56,837 nucleotides of DNA from Anaerolineae bacterium (GCA_016926805.1 JAFGNV010000097.1:1-56837), one strand, 5' to 3'; counted from the stretch's first letter, positions 1 to 8,985 are shown. Numbers and translations: made by a program. Notes: generated by a model not told the origin, from the letters alone.

Positions 1-94
1 ATAAGCAAGATTGCCTGATGGACAAAGTGCGGCTCTTTTATTTGTTAAATCTGTTTAATCTTACATAACTTTTAAAACACATTCTCATGGGTGC

Positions 95-202
95 GTCCAG
101 AATTTTGGGCAACCTTCAGTTGCCCGAAATCTGGACAAACCAGGGGGGATTCGGGGGGTATCCCCCTGCGCCCCCTGTCTGTCCTAAAATTTCGGACAGA
201 CC
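95..202. repeat. Family A three-hairpin repeat, copy 1
   Basis: This is a 108-bp intergenic element. It opens with a long imperfect hairpin (GTCCAG ... CTGGAC, apex arms GGGCAAC/GTTGCCC), continues through a run of alternating G and C tracts, and closes with a perfect 8-bp hairpin (GTCTGTCC/GGACAGAC). A second copy in the same orientation lies at 6912-7018, with a worn relative near 48258. It has no coding capacity, so it is probably a non-autonomous palindromic element. Confidence 0.8.
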
Positions 203-205
203 CTC

Positions 206-234
206 TTCTCATTTTGACGATTGTGTACTATAAT
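206..234 (+). promoter_or_regulatory. Candidate sigma70-type promoter
   Basis: TTCTCA and a perfect TATAAT (229-234) are separated by 17 bp, immediately after the family A repeat and 45 bp before the first gene. The -35 box matches at only four positions, so the call rests mainly on the -10 box. Confidence 0.45.
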
Positions 235-278
235 TTGGTCTGCTAAGGTAGCAAAATCCAGGGTAACAAAACACCATC

Positions 279-1208
279 TTGCCAGATTGGGTCACTCATC
301 TCGGTACTACCTACATTGCCGCCCATACCAGCCTGCGCCTGAACCAGCGGCTGGCCCGGTGGGTGGATATGCGCTATCTGCTCTTGGGCGCGCTGCTCCC
401 GGATGCTACCCGGTTTACCATTATCTTGGTCGACATCTTGGATTGTCCGGCTATCCCCATCTTTACCTACTTGATTCCGTTCCACAGCCTGCTCATCGTG
501 GCCTTACTGGCCGGTGTCATCGCTTTGTTGCTTCCTGCCGTCGGAATGAGCAGTCGCCGGGTATTTGGACTCATCATGCCGGGCGCAGCGCTGCACATGC
601 TATTGGACGACCTGGAAGGACCGGTGGGCTGCGGCAGCACCACGTTTTACCCGTTCTATTTTGGCAAACCGTTTAATGGCTGGAACAGCGAAGGCAATTT
701 TGCCACTTTCTTGCTGGTTGTTTCGGCCATTGCCCTGGGTGTGGCGCTGAGCCAGCGGCAGTTGTGGCCCGCCTTCACCCTGCGCCTGACTCGTTGGCGG
801 GTGTTGGCAGCCGTGTTTCTGCTGGGGGTGGCGCTGGTCATGCCGCTCTGTTTTCGGGGATGGATGATTGAGCAAAACGCTTACTACCTGGGTTTTGTGG
901 CCAATCCGAGCGCATTTGAAGGCCAGAGCGTCGAGTTATGTTTCAGCGAGGTTATCGCCGCCGCGCCGGTGACGATTGAGGAATTCGACACGCCGTTTGT
1001 GCTGCAAACCTCTGAAGCGTTCACGCCCGGCGAGTGGGTGAGCGTAGCCGGGATTTATCAAGATGGGGTTATTCAGCCCACCGTGTTGATCCGGCATCGG
1101 GGGTTTTCGGATGTAGTGTTATCGGTCATTGCGGCGGTGGTTTTTGTGCTGCTGGTAGTCGACGGACGGATATTGAAGAGGCTGAGATGGAGAAGCAAAC
1201 AAGACTGA
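279..1208 (+). CDS. Membrane-bound metal-dependent hydrolase-like protein
   Basis: A 309-residue polytopic membrane protein with about six hydrophobic segments. It starts at TTG (279), because MPDWVTHL at the N terminus matches the opening of YdjM/DUF457-like membrane hydrolases. A His near residue 8, a PD pair in GALLPDATR, His in IPFHSL and the HMLLDD motif sit where that family carries its likely metal ligands. Residues about 210-280 form a small soluble module that looks like an OB-fold (FEGQSVELCFSEV ... VLIRH) ahead of a last membrane segment. The family assignment is inference from the motif pattern, and no substrate is known. A small membrane-protein gene follows 48 bp downstream. Confidence 0.55.
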   Translation: MPDWVTHLGTTYIAAHTSLRLNQRLARWVDMRYLLLGALLPDATRFTIILVDILDCPAIPIFTYLIPFHSLLIVALLAGVIALLLPAVGMSSRRVFGLIMPGAALHMLLDDLEGPVGCGSTTFYPFYFGKPFNGWNSEGNFATFLLVVSAIALGVALSQRQLWPAFTLRLTRWRVLAAVFLLGVALVMPLCFRGWMIEQNAYYLGFVANPSAFEGQSVELCFSEVIAAAPVTIEEFDTPFVLQTSEAFTPGEWVSVAGIYQDGVIQPTVLIRHRGFSDVVLSVIAAVVFVLLVVDGRILKRLRWRSKQD

Positions 1209-1256
1209 CCGGAATTTTTCATCATCCAAAATTCATCAATTGATTGGAGTTGTCTT

Positions 1257-1463
1257 ATGGAATCAAAAACCAGACTCAAAAAAGGATTGTTCATTGGCGC
1301 GCTCATTGGCGCTGTCCTCGGCACCGGGGTGGCTTACTTGCTCCTCACCACCCCCTCAGACGAAAAAACTGACGAACCCATTACGGGCAAGGAATTGCTG
1401 AGCCTGACCAGTATGGCGGCGCTGCTGGTGCGGCGAATCGATAGTTTGCGGCGTAAGTTATAG
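1257..1463 (+). CDS. Small single-pass membrane protein
   Basis: A 68-residue protein with a basic N terminus (MESKTRLKKG), one glycine/alanine-rich membrane helix at about residues 10-31 (small-residue spacing like a glycine zipper or YtxH-type anchor) and a short charged tail ending RRIDSLRRKL. TGGAG about 9 bases before ATG supports the start. Its position 48 bp after the preceding membrane protein suggests co-transcription. No function can be assigned. Confidence 0.65.
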   Translation: MESKTRLKKGLFIGALIGAVLGTGVAYLLLTTPSDEKTDEPITGKELLSLTSMAALLVRRIDSLRRKL

Positions 1464-1480
1464 AAAATAAAAGACTCGAG

Positions 1481-1526
1481 ATTAGAAATTAGACGAGAAG
1501 TTCATCAACTGGTTCTAATTTCTGAT
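1481..1526 (+). promoter_or_regulatory. Inverted repeat upstream of argG
   Basis: ATTAGAAATTAGA (1481-1493) and TCTAATTTCTGAT (1514-1526) are complementary at 12 of 13 positions across a 20-base spacer, 36 bases before the argG start. It could be a leader hairpin or an operator. It does not closely match the canonical ArgR box as I know it. Confidence 0.4.
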
Positions 1527-1561
1527 TTGTCATGTCTAATTTGGACCCTATTGGAGACAAC

Positions 1562-2848
1562 ATGGCCAAAAAACAGAAAGAACAAAAATCGGCTCCTCCC
1601 ATCAAAAAAGTAGTGCTGGCCTATTCTGGCGGACTGGATACCAGCGTGATTGTGCCCTGGCTGAAGAACAACTACGGCTGCGAGGTGATTTGTATGTGCG
1701 CCAACCTGGGGCAGCAAGAAGAACTGGACGGTTTGGAAGAAAAGGCCCTGGCCTCCGGCGCCAGCAAATGCTACATCGAAGACCTGCGCGAGGAGTTCAT
1801 CACCCAATACATCTTCCCCGCCGTGCGGGCCGGGGCGGTGTACGAGCGCAAGTATCTGCTGGGCACCAGCTTTGCCCGTCCTCTCATTGCCCGGCGGCAG
1901 GTAGAAATTGCCGAACTGGAAGGCGCGGACGCGGTGAGCCACGGCGCTACCGGCAAGGGCAACGATCAGGTCCGCTTTGAGTTGACTTACCAGGCCCTCA
2001 ACCCCAAACTGCACGTCATCGCCCCCTGGCGGGAGTGGGATATTGTGTCCCGAGAGGACGCCCTGGATTACGCGGTGGAGTACAACGTGCCGGTGGCCGC
2101 CACCGGCAAATCTATCTACAGCCGCGACCGCAACATCTGGCACCTGAGCCACGAAGGTGGTATTCTGGAAGACCCCTGGCAGGAGCCGGAGAGTGAGATG
2201 TACCAGCTCACGGTTGACCCGGAAAACGCGCCCAACCAACCGGAATATATCGAGATCGACTTTCAAGAGGGCATCCCCAAAAAAATCGACGGCGTGGCCA
2301 TGGGGCCGATCAGCCTGCTGAGCAAGCTCAACGAAATCGGCGGGCGTCATGGCGTGGGCCGGGTAGACCTGGTGGAAAATCGACTGGTGGGGATGAAGAG
2401 TCGCGGCGTGTACGAAACGCCGGGCGGCACCATCCTGCTGGAAGCGCATCAGGCCTTGGAGCAGCTCTGCCTGGATAAAGAAACTCTCCACTACAAACAA
2501 CAAATTGCGCTCAAATACGCCGAACTGGTCTATAACGGCCAGTGGTACACCCCGCTGCGCGAGGCTTTTGATGCGTTTGTGAATGCGACCCAACGCAATG
2601 TGAGCGGCGCAGTGCGCTTGAAGCTGTATAAAGGTAATGTGATTCTGGTTGGCCGCCGGTCGCCCTTTAGCCTTTACCGGGAAGACTACGCCACGTTTGG
2701 CGAAGAGGATGTATACGACCAGCAAGACGCCGAAGGTTTTATCAAACTCTTTGGCCTGCCGATGAAGGTGGGGGCAATGCTGGACCTGGAAGGCGCTCGC
2801 CGCGGTCTGTACGAGGAGCCGGATTACAGCAAGTTCAAGCGAGATTAA
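1562..2848 (+). CDS. argG: Argininosuccinate synthase
   Basis: A 428-residue cytoplasmic enzyme that joins citrulline and aspartate using ATP to form argininosuccinate, the penultimate step of arginine synthesis. The PP-loop motif AYSGGLDTS is at residues 20-28, followed by the conserved segments [13 protein letters not shown] and [14 protein letters not shown]. Length is typical for the family. I chose the ATG at 1562, not the in-frame ATG at 1532, because GGAG lies 5 bases ahead of it and the longer N terminus lacks family similarity. The next-step gene argH is 4.6 kb downstream on the same strand, separated by unrelated genes, so the usual argGH adjacency has been broken here. Confidence 0.97.
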   Translation: MAKKQKEQKSAPPIKKVVLAYSGGLDTSVIVPWLKNNYGCEVICMCANLGQQEELDGLEEKALASGASKCYIEDLREEFITQYIFPAVRAGAVYERKYLLGTSFARPLIARRQVEIAELEGADAVSHGATGKGNDQVRFELTYQALNPKLHVIAPWREWDIVSREDALDYAVEYNVPVAATGKSIYSRDRNIWHLSHEGGILEDPWQEPESEMYQLTVDPENAPNQPEYIEIDFQEGIPKKIDGVAMGPISLLSKLNEIGGRHGVGRVDLVENRLVGMKSRGVYETPGGTILLEAHQALEQLCLDKETLHYKQQIALKYAELVYNGQWYTPLREAFDAFVNATQRNVSGAVRLKLYKGNVILVGRRSPFSLYREDYATFGEEDVYDQQDAEGFIKLFGLPMKVGAMLDLEGARRGLYEEPDYSKFKRD

Positions 2849-2851
2849 CCA

Positions 2852-2884
2852 GAGTAGAGACAGGACAATGTCCTGTCCCTACTC
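2852..2884. repeat. Core palindrome of family B repeat
   Basis: GAGTAGAGACAGGACA and its near-complement TGTCCTGTCCCTACTC overlap into a tight hairpin directly after the argG stop codon. The same core occurs inside longer elements at 7029-7118, 12246-12336, 13347-13467, 29733-29824 and 56199-56250. Here only the core is present. It could act as a transcript-stabilising or terminating hairpin for argG, although no clean T-tract follows. Confidence 0.75.
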
Positions 2885-2928
2885 GGCGATACTCTGAATT
2901 TTTTGAATTAGGACTTACGGGAGTGGTG

Positions 2929-3012
2929 AAAAAGCCCTCCCTAAATCCCTCCCCCAGGGAGGGACTTGGTCTGGTTCTTCTCCCACTGGGGGGAGCGAGA
3001 GGGGGCTAACAT
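2929..3012. repeat. GC-tract palindromic intergenic sequence
   Basis: CCCTCCC (2935-2941) pairs with GGGAGGG (2957-2963), and further C and G tracts follow, ending AGAGGGGGC, which can pair with GCCCTC at the left end. It sits in the 249-bp gap between argG and the next gene. The layout looks like a common type of intergenic palindromic repeat, but no second full copy was found in this window. Confidence 0.4.
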
Positions 3013-3097
3013 CTCAATTGCGTCACTCCTCTGACATCTATATGCTCTGGATAGAGTTGATGGATATGATGGATAGCCAAAGAGCGAGGAGGCATCA

Positions 3098-4981
3098 ATG
3101 GCTAAAAAAGGGGCAATATCAAGCAAGATAAAGCAAGAGCGGAAGTTGCTTCGTTTTGCCGCACGCAGCTTGAGGGTGCGCTACCAACGGATCCTTGACG
3201 AGATGGAGTATTGGGACAAAGTGCATACCTCCGGACTTTTGGAAGAATACGCCAAACAATTCAGCGGGATTAAACGCGAGCTTGGTGTTGAAGCCCAAAA
3301 GAAAATGGATGACGATGAGTCAGTGCCAACGTTGAGGACTGCCTTAAACGACTTCACTGAATTTGAAGATGAAATTGATAACGGCATTCCGCTCCAGACT
3401 TTACCTCAAACCCTGGCCACCTTTAAGGAGTGGGCCGACTACCTGGCCCCGTCAGATTCCGACCAGGCCACCAATCTGCAAGTGAATTGGTGGGTTTATT
3501 TTAGAACCGCTCTGGAACAACGGATGGTGCCGCAATACCGCTACTTTCTGGAAAGGGTCGACATTATTGCCCGAGATTGTTATTATCCTTTGCTGATAGC
3601 GGTGGAAAAACTAATCAAGGAAACGCTCGAAGAACATCAAGGGTGGTTGTCGCCCATGACCGTGTTAGAATTTGGCGAATTCTATCGCACCCTGTCATCT
3701 CGATTTGCGCCCATCCCCTATATCTTTATCCCCTTTGACCGTTTTGACAATGTTTGGAACTTATGCGCGGTTCATCACGAGGTGGCACATGATTTTTATC
3801 ATAAATTGAACCTTTTTGAAGAATCTGTGCCCCTGATTCAAGACGATTCATCTGCCCAATTGCCGCCGGTGGCCAGGCGTTTTCAGGAAAACGTTAAGCA
3901 TCAAATGGGACAAGTCGCGCTAACCGAAGCGGAGAAAGTGGTTGCCGAATTTATCAAGCCCGAAGTGTATCGTCATTGGTTGGAAGAGATTTTTGCCGAT
4001 ATGATTGGCATTATGTTAGCCGGACCCATCTATATCCGGTCTTTGCAGGAGATTCTGGTTGACGACGATATCATTGCTTTTTCCAAAAAGGATTATCCCT
4101 CCACTTTCTTGCGGATTTTAATCAATGTAATTTTTGTTACCGGCAAACTGAAATATTTAAATACCAACGTTCCGCAAGAGGATGAAATGTTAGAACTGCT
4201 GAGCCGGTGGCTGGGAACATTCTCGCGAGAAACCGCCACCGTTACCCCGTTAAGCTCGCAAGAGAACAGGGATTTACAGAATAGCTGGTTTGACGGCAGC
4301 TCATCCAAACAAGACTTTGTCCTGCAAGCCCTCCATCGGGCCACCGCAGAACTGGTCCAGCAAATGAAAGACAACCGGATAAAGTTGCTTGACAAAGAGA
4401 AAAAGAAATTCAACATTTTCCATAAAGAAAGCGAAACAGACGAGATAGTGAATCGTTTAACGGCCGTGGGATTGATGGGCTGGCTTATCAAGTTAGTGAA
4501 TGTTATTTGGGAGGCCAAATTAACCTCCGGTGGCATGAGTTTGCAGAGGATTAATGATCGGATGGAGTGCATGGAATATCAGCGTCTCTTCCAGAAAGAC
4601 ACCGAGGACCGCGACCAGCTTCATCCCAATCAGCGCAAAAAGTTAAGAGACGCGATTGAAACTGATATCAGGCGAGCGGCCGAAAGTTTGAAGGGGAGGG
4701 AATATGCCACGTGTGAACCTCGCTACCTGGTTCCCGCTGCTCGTCTGGCCTTTGAAGAGTCGGTTTTGCAGAACAAAGAAATATTGCAGGAAACAAGAAT
4801 TCGTCAGTTTTTTATGGACTCGCTGCATGAACGGTCCGAGGTGTCGAACAAATTCAAACGGTTGAGCGAAACTGCCGAGAAGAATTGGGAAGAGCACAGT
4901 CGGCGCGCCCACCAGGATTACACCGTGATGCAAACCCACCAACTCGTCATCCAGATGGGGTTCCGCCAACGTCGCAGATAA
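3098..4981 (+). CDS. Uncharacterised protein with HExxH zinc-protease-like motif
   Basis: A 627-residue soluble protein with no signal peptide. ATG at 3098 follows a strong GGAGG. I do not recognise the family as a whole. Residues 227-231 read HEVAH inside AVHHEVAHDFYHK, and EEIFAD at 296-301 lies about 65 residues later in a helical context. This is the spacing and form expected of a gluzincin-type metallopeptidase (two His, the catalytic Glu and a distant acidic ligand). The N-terminal 100 and C-terminal 150 residues are charged and helical. The gene is convergent with a TPR membrane protein, only 6 bp apart at their 3' ends, and both sit between argG and argH. A protease role is inference; the substrate is unknown. 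Confidence 0.6.
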   Translation: MAKKGAISSKIKQERKLLRFAARSLRVRYQRILDEMEYWDKVHTSGLLEEYAKQFSGIKRELGVEAQKKMDDDESVPTLRTALNDFTEFEDEIDNGIPLQTLPQTLATFKEWADYLAPSDSDQATNLQVNWWVYFRTALEQRMVPQYRYFLERVDIIARDCYYPLLIAVEKLIKETLEEHQGWLSPMTVLEFGEFYRTLSSRFAPIPYIFIPFDRFDNVWNLCAVHHEVAHDFYHKLNLFEESVPLIQDDSSAQLPPVARRFQENVKHQMGQVALTEAEKVVAEFIKPEVYRHWLEEIFADMIGIMLAGPIYIRSLQEILVDDDIIAFSKKDYPSTFLRILINVIFVTGKLKYLNTNVPQEDEMLELLSRWLGTFSRETATVTPLSSQENRDLQNSWFDGSSSKQDFVLQALHRATAELVQQMKDNRIKLLDKEKKKFNIFHKESETDEIVNRLTAVGLMGWLIKLVNVIWEAKLTSGGMSLQRINDRMECMEYQRLFQKDTEDRDQLHPNQRKKLRDAIETDIRRAAESLKGREYATCEPRYLVPAARLAFEESVLQNKEILQETRIRQFFMDSLHERSEVSNKFKRLSETAEKNWEEHSRRAHQDYTVMQTHQLVIQMGFRQRRR

Positions 4982-4987
4982 AATGGC

Positions 4988-6829
4988 CTAAAATTTTCCG
5001 GCGCGAAGTTTTTCCATAATTTCAGCCGCATTGGCTATATTGGGGTGCTGTGCCAGTAAATCTTCAATATCTTTGATAACCAGATTAACCAGTTGCGGGT
5101 CTTCGGTTAAGCGCAAGGCTTGCTCATATTCGGCGGCAGCCAATTCAGGTTGGCCGCTGGCCAGCAAGGCCAGAGCCAGGTTGTAACGGATCAGGAGGGT
5201 CTCATAGAATCCCTCGCCACCGGGTTGTAAGTTGGCATAACTTTTTAGACTATCCTGATTGATTTCAATGGCCGTTTGATAATCGCCCGCTAAATAGTAA
5301 GTCCAGCCCAGCGACACCAGCATTTTCAGTCGAAGCTGGTATTTATCTTGGGGATCAAGCTCTAAGGCTTTTTCAAAATCGGCAATGGCCTGCTCGTAAT
5401 TGCCCAGGGTTTGATAGACCCTGGCCCGGCCCTCATACGCAGGGGAGAAATCGGGAAGCAAGTTGATGACCTGATCATAATCAGCCAGGGCCTGTTCTAA
5501 TGCGCCAGCCCGCTTGTACACAATCGCCCGGTTGAGCAACGCCGCCGCCGAGGTTGGCTCCTGTTCCAGGGCGGCGTTGAAATCGGCCAGGGCGTCGGGC
5601 ATTTGATTCTGAACCAAGAAAGTCACCCCACGATTCACATAGGCATCGGCCAGGGTTGGCTTGAGAGCAATGGCCTCGCTGAAATCAGCGACGGCTTCCG
5701 GGAATAAAAGTAAATCCTGATGCACCAGCCCCCGGTTATAATGAGCCTCATACAGTTGGGGAGCCAGACCAATGGCCAAATCATACTGAGCCAGGGCTTT
5801 TTGCAGATTGTTTAATTTGTACGCGGTCAGGCCCAGGTAAAAACGAACACTGGCCAGGGTTTCAGGGGAAATGGTTTCGGGAAAGTCTGCCAGCAATAGC
5901 TCAAGAATCCGTTCAGCTTCATGATGATTATGCTGGTGAAGATAAATCTGGCCAATGGCAAAAGCCGTTAAAAAGCCAATCTGGTTCGGCAATTCGTCGA
6001 TGATAAACGCATTGAATTCGGTCAGGTAGAGGGGGTCTCGCAGTTTTTTGAGCGGCGACAAACCCACCAGATCATCAGAAACGGGATTAATTACCGAAAA
6101 ACGAGCGTTAATACCGCTGGAGTCGACCAGCCCCCAGATAACCAGGGTTGAATGATACTGCTGGCCCAAGGCCTGGGCCTGGTCGGTAATTTCCGGGGTA
6201 AGTTCTTGCGGAATTAAAGCCAGCTTAACATCTGATAAGTCGGCTTCAAAAATTTTGTCGGCCAATTCATTGTAAATGTGCTGGCCAATTTGATAGGTCT
6301 CCTGGCCGACCTGGCTATTGAACCTGGAAACCAGAATTAATTTTTCATCGGGCTGGGCAATACTGGTAAACGGCGTGGGGGATGGGGTGGGGGTGATGGT
6401 AGGGCTGGGGGTTGTGGTAGGGGTTATTGTGGGCGTAGGGGTTGAGATTTCTGTTGGTGAAAGGGCCACCTGCAAAAAAGGCACGTTGAGCAAAGCGCCA
6501 AAAAGCAACACCCCCACCATCGCTGCCCCAATCCCCAGAGCGCCAATCAAAAACGGCCTGGGCAAGGTCTGGATGGTCTGGAAAATATTCTGCACTACTC
6601 TGCCGCCGTCCAGCGACAGGTTGAGCGGGGCCAGTTGCTCGGCTAAATCTTCTTCCGACAATTGACCATTAATTGTTTGCTCAACAAACCGGATGGCCTG
6701 TTGGTGATCGTCAATCTGATTCAGCAAAGAGAGCGGGGCATCCACGCCGTATTTGGCTCTCCGTTCTTGCAGAATATTCAAATTCTGGTGCAGCTTTTGT
6801 AACCGCTGGGGTAGTTCGTCCGCCGCCAT
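4988..6829 (-). CDS. Membrane-anchored TPR repeat protein with PT-rich linker
   Basis: A 613-residue protein. Residues 1-85 form a helical N-terminal domain (RRAKYGVDAPLSLLNQIDD) of a type often found at the front of Chloroflexota and cyanobacterial multidomain signalling proteins. A membrane helix spans about 102-124, and a Pro/Thr-rich spacer follows at about 134-163. Then comes an alpha/beta domain (about 168-290), and from about 300 to 600 a row of TPR units with the usual W/Y-A-Y-G-A-P signature (for example AYVNRGVTFL, ALADFNAAL, YEGRARVYQTL). It probably acts as an extracytoplasmic or membrane scaffold. It ends 6 bp from the HExxH gene in convergent orientation. The actual partner is unknown. 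Confidence 0.75.
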   Translation of the reverse strand: MAADELPQRLQKLHQNLNILQERRAKYGVDAPLSLLNQIDDHQQAIRFVEQTINGQLSEEDLAEQLAPLNLSLDGGRVVQNIFQTIQTLPRPFLIGALGIGAAMVGVLLFGALLNVPFLQVALSPTEISTPTPTITPTTTPSPTITPTPSPTPFTSIAQPDEKLILVSRFNSQVGQETYQIGQHIYNELADKIFEADLSDVKLALIPQELTPEITDQAQALGQQYHSTLVIWGLVDSSGINARFSVINPVSDDLVGLSPLKKLRDPLYLTEFNAFIIDELPNQIGFLTAFAIGQIYLHQHNHHEAERILELLLADFPETISPETLASVRFYLGLTAYKLNNLQKALAQYDLAIGLAPQLYEAHYNRGLVHQDLLLFPEAVADFSEAIALKPTLADAYVNRGVTFLVQNQMPDALADFNAALEQEPTSAAALLNRAIVYKRAGALEQALADYDQVINLLPDFSPAYEGRARVYQTLGNYEQAIADFEKALELDPQDKYQLRLKMLVSLGWTYYLAGDYQTAIEINQDSLKSYANLQPGGEGFYETLLIRYNLALALLASGQPELAAAEYEQALRLTEDPQLVNLVIKDIEDLLAQHPNIANAAEIMEKLRAGKF

Positions 6830-6911
6830 TGACCAGGCCCTTGTTGGATGTTATTCTTTATTATATCATGCTTTAACATTGAATACACAGTCCCTGAGCG
6901 TGGGTGGGGGT

Positions 6912-7018
6912 GTCCAGAATTTTGTGCAACCTTCAGTTGTCCGAAATCTGGACAAACCAGGGGGATTCGGGGGGATACCCCCCGCGCCCCCCGTTTGTCC
7001 TAAAATTTTGGACAGACC
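6912..7018. repeat. Family A three-hairpin repeat, copy 2
   Basis: A 107-bp copy of the element at 95-202 in the same orientation. Both share GTCCAGAATTTT at the left end, CAACCTTCAGTTG at the first apex, and a final GTTTGTCC/GGACAGAC hairpin. The sequence differences tend to weaken base pairs and do not preserve them, which suggests drift after insertion. Confidence 0.8.
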
Positions 7019-7028
7019 CGCGCGGGTG

Positions 7029-7118
7029 AGTACAGGATTTCATAAATACGTTCCGAGTAGGGACAGGACAATGTCCTGTCCCTACAAAACCCGGAACAAA
7101 CTTGCGCAAGATTGTACT
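7029..7118. mobile_element. Family B2 palindromic element, copy 1
   Basis: A 90-bp element bounded by AGTACA and TGTACT. It has the core palindrome GTAGGGACAGGACA/TGTCCTGTCCCTAC in the middle and the flanking tracts GATTTCATAAATACG and CTTGCGCAAGATTG. A longer reverse-oriented copy at 13347-13467 carries the same flanks. It lies 10 bp after a family A copy and 20 bp before a small gene. Confidence 0.75.
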
Positions 7119-7138
7119 AAGGCAAAGGAGAATAGACA

Positions 7139-7384
7139 ATGGCAACGTTAGAACAACTTGGTCAAAATGCTGAGGCAATGCAATCTATCAATGGCACCTT
7201 AAAGGTGGTGTTGTGGTCGCTTCTGGAAGCGTACGGCGTGGAGGTTGAAGACCTGGAAGTGAGTTTAATGGACATCAAGTTAACCCAACCCCCGCCACCA
7301 GGAGCGGGAGTCGATGCGGAACCGCCAGAAACCTGCTGGCGGATTGGCGCCGACGGGCAACTTGAACCCATCCCTTGCTCATAA
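7139..7384 (+). CDS. Small conserved-looking protein
   Basis: An 81-residue soluble protein. ATG at 7139 follows AAGGAG by 8 bases, a strong ribosome site, which argues that it is a real gene. The first 45 residues look helical and amphipathic (LEQLGQNAEAMQSINGTLK), followed by a proline-rich hinge (TQPPPPGAG) and a short tail with two Cys (ETCWRIGADGQ and a terminal CS). It ends 37 bp before argH and is probably co-transcribed with it. I do not recognise the family. Confidence 0.6.
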   Translation: MATLEQLGQNAEAMQSINGTLKVVLWSLLEAYGVEVEDLEVSLMDIKLTQPPPPGAGVDAEPPETCWRIGADGQLEPIPCS

Positions 7385-7421
7385 GACTCAACCATCCATT
7401 TATTGAGGTGACCAACAGAAG

Positions 7422-8798
7422 ATGACCCAACTCTGGGGAGGCCGCTTTAGCGGCGTTACCGACGCGCTCATGCGCCAATTTCAAGACAGCATCTATTTTG
7501 ACCTTCGCCTCTGGGAAGCCGACCTGGACGGCAGTGTGGCCTATGCCCAGGCCCTGGGCCGGGCCGAAGTGATCACCACAGAGGAGGCCAACATTTTGCA
7601 GGACGGCCTGGACGAAATTCGGGCCGAGTTTGGCCAGAATCGTTTTGAGTTAAAAGACGGCGACGAAGACATCCACACCGCAGTAGAGCGCCGCCTCACC
7701 GAACTGGTTGGCGAGGTGGCGGGCAAGCTGCACACCGGCCGCTCGCGCAACGACCAGGTGGCCACCGATACCCGGCTGTGGCTCAAGCGGCAGATTGTCG
7801 CGCTCAGAACTCAACTGGTCAACCTGCAACAGGCCATTCTGGCCCAGGCCGATGAACACCTCGACGTGATTATGCCCGGCTATACCCATCTCCAGCAGGC
7901 CCAGCCGGTGCGCCTGGCCCACTGGTTGCTCAGTTACGGCTGGATGCTGCAACGCGACAAAGAACGGCTGGACGACCTGACCCGCCGGGTAGACGTGTTG
8001 CCCTTGGGCAGCGCCGCCCTGGCCGGCAATCCCTTTGCCCTCGACCGCCAATTTTTGGCCGACACCCTGGGTTTTGCCGCCATCTCGGCCAACAGTATGG
8101 ACGCCGTGGGCGACCGGGATTATATTATTGAATTTCTCAGTTGGGCCAGCCTGCTGCAAATCCATCTCAGCCGCCTGGCCGAGGATTTGATCATTTACAG
8201 CAGCCAGGAATTTGGTTTTGTGGAGATCGACGACGCCTACGCCACCGGCTCCAGCATTATGCCCCAAAAGAAAAATCCCGACTCGCTGGAACTGATCCGG
8301 GGCAAAACCGGCCGGGTGGTCGGCGCGTTGACCGGATTGCTGACCACGCTCAAAGGCGTGCCGTCCAGCTACAACAAGGATTTTCAGGAAGACAAAGAAC
8401 CGCTCTTTGACACGGTTGATACCCTGAGCATGACCCTGTCCATTGCCGCGGGCGTCGTTGCCACCCTAAAAATCAACGAGGCCCGCATCTACGAGGCGAT
8501 GGACAGCACCATGCTGGCCACGGAACTGGCCGATTACCTGGCCCACAAAGGTTTGCCCTTCCGCCAGGCCCATCACCTGGCCGGCCAGATTGTGCAGCAA
8601 GCCATCGCCCTGGATCAACCCCTCTCCTCCTTCCCCCTGGCCGCCTACCAGCAATTCAGCGATTTGTTTGAGCGCGACATCCACCAGTGGCTCACCTTCA
8701 AACGCGCCGCCGACCGCCGCGAAATCCCCGGCGGCACGGGCGAGATGGCCGTGCGACAACAATTGGAGTTGTTGCGAGAGACGATAGAAGAAGGTTAA
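7422..8798 (+). CDS. argH: Argininosuccinate lyase
   Basis: A 458-residue cytoplasmic enzyme of the fumarase/aspartase superfamily that splits argininosuccinate into arginine and fumarate. It is recognised by the N-terminal MTQLWGGRFSG, the conserved HTGRSRNDQVATD and PGYTHLQQAQP, and the superfamily signature GSSIMPQKKNPD that carries the catalytic serine. Length is typical. GAGGTG lies 11 bases before ATG. Together with argG it completes the last two steps of arginine synthesis, though the two genes are split by inserted material. Confidence 0.97.
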   Translation: MTQLWGGRFSGVTDALMRQFQDSIYFDLRLWEADLDGSVAYAQALGRAEVITTEEANILQDGLDEIRAEFGQNRFELKDGDEDIHTAVERRLTELVGEVAGKLHTGRSRNDQVATDTRLWLKRQIVALRTQLVNLQQAILAQADEHLDVIMPGYTHLQQAQPVRLAHWLLSYGWMLQRDKERLDDLTRRVDVLPLGSAALAGNPFALDRQFLADTLGFAAISANSMDAVGDRDYIIEFLSWASLLQIHLSRLAEDLIIYSSQEFGFVEIDDAYATGSSIMPQKKNPDSLELIRGKTGRVVGALTGLLTTLKGVPSSYNKDFQEDKEPLFDTVDTLSMTLSIAAGVVATLKINEARIYEAMDSTMLATELADYLAHKGLPFRQAHHLAGQIVQQAIALDQPLSSFPLAAYQQFSDLFERDIHQWLTFKRAADRREIPGGTGEMAVRQQLELLRETIEEG

Positions 8799-8859
8799 AA
8801 CCTGCTAACGAAGTTGGCAACTTTATGGTGGTATAAAGACCTCAAAGGTTTTTGAGTAG

Positions 8860-8967
8860 TTCGACAATGTCACATCAGGGCCTCAGGGGGAGAAATCTCC
8901 ACCTGATGGTTACAGTCCTCTGGGGGGACCACAAGGGTACGCCCCTACTCCTCCTAATGACATAGAA
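8860..8967. repeat. Degenerate family C element
   Basis: TTCGACAATGTCACA (8860-8874) matches the terminal repeat of the intact element at 14387-14541 at 14 of 15 positions. The interior shares CAGGG, GATGGTTACAG and related pieces, and the right end (TGACATAGAA) is a worn form of the opposite terminal repeat. It is most likely an old deleted copy in the 305-bp gap after argH. Confidence 0.55.
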
Positions 8968-8985
8968 TGTCTTTGTAGGATTGAA

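Noticed and set aside
1481-1526. Inverted repeat before argG considered as an ArgR operator
   Set aside because: Length and spacing do not fit paired ARG boxes, and no argR gene is in the window. It is kept only as an unexplained inverted repeat.
1505-2725. 406-codon minus-strand open frame opposite argG
   Set aside because: argG is unmistakable on the plus strand and the antisense frame is a shadow of its codon bias.
6753-7151. Open frame running through family A and B repeats
   Set aside because: Its sequence is mostly repeat-derived and antisense to the TPR gene at its left end.
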